Shown here piece after piece: positions 5,431 through 8,135 of a stretch of 8,135 nucleotides of DNA. The position numbers were made by a program, and so were the translations under genes. The notes below the pieces were generated by a model, which was not told where the DNA came from, made no database searches, and was given only the letters and a program-made list of their open reading frames with translations. This DNA comes from Dehalococcoidia bacterium. GTDB lineage: Bacteria > Chloroflexota > Dehalococcoidia > GIF9 > AB-539-J10. How positions within the stretch are numbered: the stretch's first letter is position 1; every line of letters starts with the position of its first letter. The DNA is taken from NCBI GenBank assembly GCA_004377135.1, contig SOHS01000093.1, forward strand, positions 1-8,135, read 5' to 3'.

Positions 5431-6187
5431 ACTTATATGCCTTCACCGTAATGCTCAGAAGCTTCTCATTTGTCTGATTTGCTTTGTTCTCTATATAAAA
5501 TTCCCGGCTTGATACCACCTCTATATCTTTAAAGCCGGCTTCCTTTATCTTTTCCAGGTATTCCTGCTGCTCCAAAGCTCCGCCTATACAACACGCCCAG
5601 GCATTTGAGTCAGTTTTTATCTCATCGGGGAGCGCTCCCTCAGAGACAATATCAGAGACTGTAAGCCTTCCGCCGGGCTTCAAAGCTCGGTAAGCCTCCT
5701 GAAAAACCTTCGATTTATCCGGGGAGAGATTGACAACGCAGTTGCTGATAATTGCATCCACATATTCATCCTCGACTGGGAGGCTCTCCATTTCTCCCAG
5801 GCGAAACTCTACATTTTGATAGCCGTGGTTCGTGGCGATTCTTTTCGCTTTATCTATCATCTCCTTCGTCATATCAACTCCGATAGCCTTGCCAGTAGGG
5901 CCAACTTTGTTGGCTGCCAGGAACACATCTACTCCAGCTCCCGAGCCCAGGTCCAGGACTACTTCACCCACTTTGAGGTCTGCTGTGGCGGTGGGGTTAC
6001 CACATCCCAACCCCATAATCGCCTCTTCCGGAACCTGTTCCAAATCATCTCTCTTGTATCCGATACCCCTAGATTGCAGTATAGAACTGGCCCCGCCGGA
6101 ACAACTTGGGCAGCAGCTTTGTTGGTCTTGCTTAGCTATCTGACCGTATCTCCCCTTCACCGCTTCCTTGATTTCCTTTTCTTTCAT
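5429..6187 (-). CDS. arsM: Arsenite S-adenosylmethionine methyltransferase ArsM
   Basis: A 252-residue class I SAM-dependent methyltransferase that methylates As(III). The SAM loop is VLDLGSGAGVD (77-87). The cysteines that bind arsenic in the family are present: Cys62 in GLGCGNP, Cys150 in ISNCVVNL and Cys200 (with Cys199) in CCIGGAL. An N-terminal SCCPSC cluster (Cys25, Cys26, Cys29) is also common in bacterial ArsM. A DIVSEG stretch follows the PGGRL strand as expected. Length is typical of the shorter bacterial forms. The ATG at 6187 lies inside arsR, with an excellent AGGAGG (6199-6194) 6 nt upstream, giving a 56-nt overlap of the two genes in different frames. It should be cotranscribed with arsR; its product, methylated trivalent arsenic, is the kind of substrate proposed for the downstream permease. 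Confidence 0.95.
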   Translation of the reverse strand: MKEKEIKEAVKGRYGQIAKQDQQSCCPSCSGGASSILQSRGIGYKRDDLEQVPEEAIMGLGCGNPTATADLKVGEVVLDLGSGAGVDVFLAANKVGPTGKAIGVDMTKEMIDKAKRIATNHGYQNVEFRLGEMESLPVEDEYVDAIISNCVVNLSPDKSKVFQEAYRALKPGGRLTVSDIVSEGALPDEIKTDSNAWACCIGGALEQQEYLEKIKEAGFKDIEVVSSREFYIENKANQTNEKLLSITVKAYK

Positions 6188-6491
6188 AATTCACCTCCTG
6201 ACTTTCGCATAGCAATAGCTCTTTCATTAGAGCTTCGCAGTTAATGATTAACCTGGCTAATCTGGCATCCGTAAGCTTATAGTAAACCTTTTGGGCTTCT
6301 TGCCTCTCTTTCACAATATTGCATTCCTTGAGAGCTCTCAAGTGGTGTGAAATCAAGGATTGCTCCTTATTCAGAACGCTGGTTAGTTCACCAACGCACC
6401 TCTCGCTTTCCGCCAGCAGCTTGAGTATCTGGAGTCTAGTCGGCTCCCCAATGCACCTCAAAAATCTGGCCTGGTCTTCAACTATGGGCAT
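6132..6491 (-). CDS. arsR: ArsR-family metalloregulatory repressor
   Basis: A 119-residue winged-helix repressor of the ArsR/SmtB family, expected to leave the DNA when it binds As(III). The helix-turn-helix region is clear: IGEPTRLQILKLL, then CVGELTSVL and the recognition helix QSLISHHLRALKE, followed by the wing VKERQEAQKVYYKLT. I choose the ATG at 6491 because GGAGG (6501-6497) lies 5 nt upstream; an in-frame ATG at 6503 would sit almost at the transcription start. Cysteines are at 13, 32, 57, 85 and 95; there is no classical CxC pair of the E. coli type, so the arsenic site must be built differently. The last 18 or so residues (from about NYERKG) are polar, look non-domain, and are encoded in the overlap with arsM. 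The upstream palindrome suggests autoregulation. Confidence 0.92.
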   Translation of the reverse strand: MPIVEDQARFLRCIGEPTRLQILKLLAESERCVGELTSVLNKEQSLISHHLRALKECNIVKERQEAQKVYYKLTDARLARLIINCEALMKELLLCESQEVNYERKGNQGSGEGEIRSDS

Positions 6492-6496
6492 ATGAA

Positions 6497-6501
6497 CCTC
6501 C
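6497..6501 (-). promoter_or_regulatory. Shine-Dalgarno sequence that fixes the arsR start
   Basis: GGAGG on the minus strand lies 5 nt before the ATG at 6491. It overlaps the alternative upstream ATG at 6503-6501, which makes that codon an unlikely start. Confidence 0.75.
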
Positions 6502-6505
6502 ATTT

Positions 6506-6525
6506 ATATGAATTATAGTTCATAT
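6506..6525. promoter_or_regulatory. Palindromic ArsR operator over the -10 box
   Basis: ATATGAA (6506-6512) and TTCATAT (6519-6525) form a perfect 7-bp inverted repeat with a 6-nt centre. It covers the -10 box and lies next to the expected transcription start, as is usual for ArsR-type repressors. A further copy of the half-site ATATGAA is at 6490-6496, between the Shine-Dalgarno sequence and the start codon. Binding by this ArsR is inferred from position and symmetry. Confidence 0.7.
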
Positions 6526-6540
6526 TGTTGAAAAAGTCAA
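6512..6540 (-). promoter_or_regulatory. Sigma-70-type promoter of the arsR-arsM-permease operon
   Basis: TTGACT (6540-6535) and a perfect TATAAT (6517-6512) are separated by exactly 17 bp. Transcription should begin near 6505, giving a very short leader of about 14 nt before the arsR ATG that just includes the GGAGG site. This is the clearest promoter in the window. Confidence 0.85.
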
Positions 6541-6563
6541 TAAAGCCTAAGTGGAATAGCTCT

Positions 6564-6593
6564 TGAAATAACTAATCAACTGCGTGAAATAAC
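6564..6593. repeat. Two 9-bp direct repeats, 21 bp apart, upstream of the ars promoter
   Basis: TGAAATAAC occurs at 6564-6572 and again at 6585-6593. The 21-bp period equals two helical turns, so both copies face the same side of the DNA, and they lie about 25 bp upstream of the -35 box. An activator or second regulator site is possible. The copies are short and the region is AT-rich, so chance is a real alternative. Confidence 0.4.
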
Positions 6594-6626
6594 AATAAAA
6601 TAGAGCGGGGTGCTTAAATGCCAGGT

Positions 6627-7022
6627 CTACCTCTTCAGTTTCTGCCGTCCTAGGTAATCCTCAATGGCCGATCTAAGGGCCTCCTCGGCCAGGGCCGAGC
6701 AGTGCATCTTAACCGACGGCAGACCATCTAAAGCTTCAGCAACTGTTTTGTTCGAGATTTTTAGAGCTTCTTTTATGCTCTTCCCCTTCACTATCTCAGT
6801 GACCATGGAGCTGGTGGCAATGGCGGCTCCACAGCCAAAAGTCTTGAACTTAGCGTCAACGATGATCCCGTCCTTTACCTTAATGTAAAGCTCCATAATA
6901 TCGCCGCAGACAGGATTCCCGACATGCCCGACGCCGTCGGGGTTCTGCATCTCCCCGACATTGCGGGGATTTTTGAAGTGTTCCATAACTTTCTTGCTGT
7001 ATTGTGACCAGGCATCAGGCAT
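6627..7022 (-). CDS. iscU: Fe-S cluster assembly scaffold IscU/NifU (N-terminal type)
   Basis: A 131-residue scaffold protein on which Fe-S clusters are built from iron and sulfur supplied by the desulfurase. The three ligand cysteines are in family context: Cys39 in NPVCGD (with the conserved Asp41), Cys64 in FGCGAAIATSS and Cys108 in KMHCS. YSKKVMEHFKNPRNVG at the start is typical. It has only the IscU domain and lacks the extra domains of full-length NifU. The ATG at 7022 follows the desulfurase stop by 14 nt, and AGGAG overlaps that stop codon, so the two genes form one operon and are probably coupled. No HscA/HscB, ferredoxin or IscA genes are visible nearby. No clear terminator follows in the roughly 85 nt before the ars promoter. 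Confidence 0.95.
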   Translation of the reverse strand: MPDAWSQYSKKVMEHFKNPRNVGEMQNPDGVGHVGNPVCGDIMELYIKVKDGIIVDAKFKTFGCGAAIATSSMVTEIVKGKSIKEALKISNKTVAEALDGLPSVKMHCSALAEEALRSAIEDYLGRQKLKR

Positions 7023-7036
7023 TTTTTATTTCACTC

Positions 7037-8135
7037 CTATTTTTGAGTTTTCAAAAGCGGGGACATTGCTCTCAACCTGGCGACAATTCCGGGCAAGACC
7101 TTCAGCACCCGCTTCATGTCTTCCTCAGAGTTTTCTCTCCCCAGGGTGAACCTGAGCGAGCCATGAGCTTGCTCAGGGGAAAGCCCCAGCGCCAGAAGAA
7201 CATGAGAAGGTTCCAGGCTTGCCGAGCTACAGGCTGAGCCGGTAGAAGCACAGATACCCTCTAAATCAAGATTTAATAGCATGGATTCCCCTTCCACAAA
7301 ATCAACGCTTACATTGACATTGTTGGGTAGCCTTCTCGTGGGATGACCATTTAAGTGGACGTGGTCAATCTTCTCCATGAGAACTTTAATTAACTTATCC
7401 CGAAGACCAGCCAGCCGTTCTATCTCCTTGTCCATCTCCTGCCCGGCAAGCTCCACTGCCTTGCCCAGCCCCACGATACCAGGAACATTTTCGGTACCGG
7501 CCCTGCGCCTCTTTTCTTGCTCTCCCCCCTGCATAAGGGAGGTTAATTTGGTGCCTTTCCTGATATAAAGTGCTCCTACTCCTTTTGGTCCGTATAACTT
7601 ATGCGCTGAAATGGAAAGCAGGTCTACCTTAAGTTTATCCACATTAACCGGGATGTGCCCCACAGTCTGCACGGCATCTGTGTGAAAATAGACCTCGGCC
7701 TCTTTAGCAATCTTACCTATTTCGCTTATAGGCTCGATAGTGCCTACCTCGTTGTTGGCATGGATAATTGAGATAAGGATGGTCTTATCGGTAATAACTT
7801 TTTTGACATCCTGGGGATCAACCAGGCCATATTCATCTACCGGCAGGTAAGTTATCGTGAACCCTCTTCTTCCTAAGAACTTGCACACCTCCATCACCGC
7901 ATGGTGCTCAATGGAGGTAGTGATGATGTGATTTCCTTTATGTTCGTTAGCATAGGCAACGCCCTTCAGGGCGAAATTATCCGCCTCCGTTCCTCCGCTG
8001 GTAAAAACAATCTCCTCGCTCCGGGCGCCAATAAGTTCCGCCGTTTTAGTTCTGGCCTCTTCTACTGCTCCTTTTGCCTCCTGTCCGTAAGAATAGATGC
8101 TCGCAGGATTGCCAAAGGCATCGGTAAAAAAAGGC
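7037..8135 (-). CDS. nifS: Cysteine desulfurase NifS/IscS (3' part; N-terminus beyond the window)
   Basis: The frame is open from 8134 to the TAG at 7039-7037, 365 codons, and enters from outside the window; about 15-20 N-terminal residues are missing. It begins in the family block [15 protein letters not shown]-enzyme motifs follow: TSGGTEADN, the SIEHHAV segment, [23 protein letters not shown] and [10 protein letters not shown], whose Lys (codon 7600-7598) binds [13 protein letters not shown] and the loop GSACSSA carry the catalytic Cys (codon 7231-7229) that forms the persulfide. The short GSACSS loop marks the group I NifS/IscS type. It donates sulfur to the IscU scaffold encoded directly downstream and, by analogy with E. 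coli IscS, could serve FdhD. An internal Met at 7897 is not the start, because conserved sequence lies upstream of it. Confidence 0.96.
   Translation of the reverse strand, partial: PFFTDAFGNPASIYSYGQEAKGAVEEARTKTAELIGARSEEIVFTSGGTEADNFALKGVAYANEHKGNHIITTSIEHHAVMEVCKFLGRRGFTITYLPVDEYGLVDPQDVKKVITDKTILISIIHANNEVGTIEPISEIGKIAKEAEVYFHTDAVQTVGHIPVNVDKLKVDLLSISAHKLYGPKGVGALYIRKGTKLTSLMQGGEQEKRRRAGTENVPGIVGLGKAVELAGQEMDKEIERLAGLRDKLIKVLMEKIDHVHLNGHPTRRLPNNVNVSVDFVEGESMLLNLDLEGICASTGSACSSASLEPSHVLLALGLSPEQAHGSLRFTLGRENSEEDMKRVLKVLPGIVARLRAMSPLLKTQK

Noticed and set aside
6492..6503. ATG at 6503 as the arsR start
   Set aside because: It overlaps the GGAGG site and lies at the predicted transcription start; the ATG at 6491 has ideal spacing.
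7037..7897. Cysteine desulfurase starting at the internal Met at 7897
   Set aside because: The same frame continues upstream with conserved family sequence to the window edge, so the gene is cut by the edge, not started there.

Overview
The window looks like part of an anaerobic bacterial chromosome or metagenomic contig of intermediate GC. All twelve genes that I can support lie on the minus strand, so transcription runs from high to low coordinates. The gene set (NifS/IscU, FdhD with a stand-alone MOSC protein, a MoaD/E1 pair, NadA, ArsM) and the secreted protein with short RCC1-type repeats would fit an anaerobic Chloroflexota such as Dehalococcoidia. That assignment is an impression from protein style, not a measurement, and other anaerobic lineages are possible.

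Layout in transcription order. (1) 8135-6627: the 3' part of a cysteine desulfurase gene (nifS/iscS type, N-terminus beyond the window edge) followed 14 nt later by an iscU/nifU-type scaffold gene, together a minimal Fe-S cluster assembly unit. (2) 6540-4377: an arsenic module. A textbook promoter with a 20-bp palindrome over its -10 box drives arsR. arsM (arsenite methyltransferase) overlaps arsR by 56 nt. After a 9-bp inverted repeat comes an ArsP-type permease with a YHS metal-binding domain inserted in its middle. (3) 4334-783: a tightly packed operon of an E1-like MoeB/ThiF enzyme, a MoaD/ThiS ubiquitin-like protein ending in Gly-Gly, a MOSC protein, FdhD, NadA and CutA, mostly with overlapping or nearly touching ends. 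(4) 782-476: a 307-nt gap with degenerate dispersed palindromic repeats and a possible promoter. (5) 475-1: the 5' part of a gene for a secreted protein with 38-residue RCC1-like repeats, running off the window.

How the genes may work together. The desulfurase and scaffold build Fe-S clusters, and a desulfurase of this type is also the known sulfur donor for FdhD, which sulfurates the Mo/W-bis-pterin cofactor of formate dehydrogenases. The E1/MoaD pair could supply pterin dithiolene sulfur and the MOSC protein may also handle cofactor sulfur. NadA is an Fe-S enzyme of NAD synthesis and CutA a small trimeric protein linked to metal tolerance. In the ars module ArsM would make methylated trivalent arsenic and the permease is a candidate exporter for it, under ArsR control. 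No arsenate reductase or classical ArsB/Acr3 pump is visible in the window.

I found no wholly new system. The most unusual items are the permease-YHS fusion in the methylation operon, the E1-like protein without an evident catalytic cysteine, the promoter/operator layout at arsR with a third half-site over the start codon, and the near-identical tandem repeats in the RCC1-like gene.
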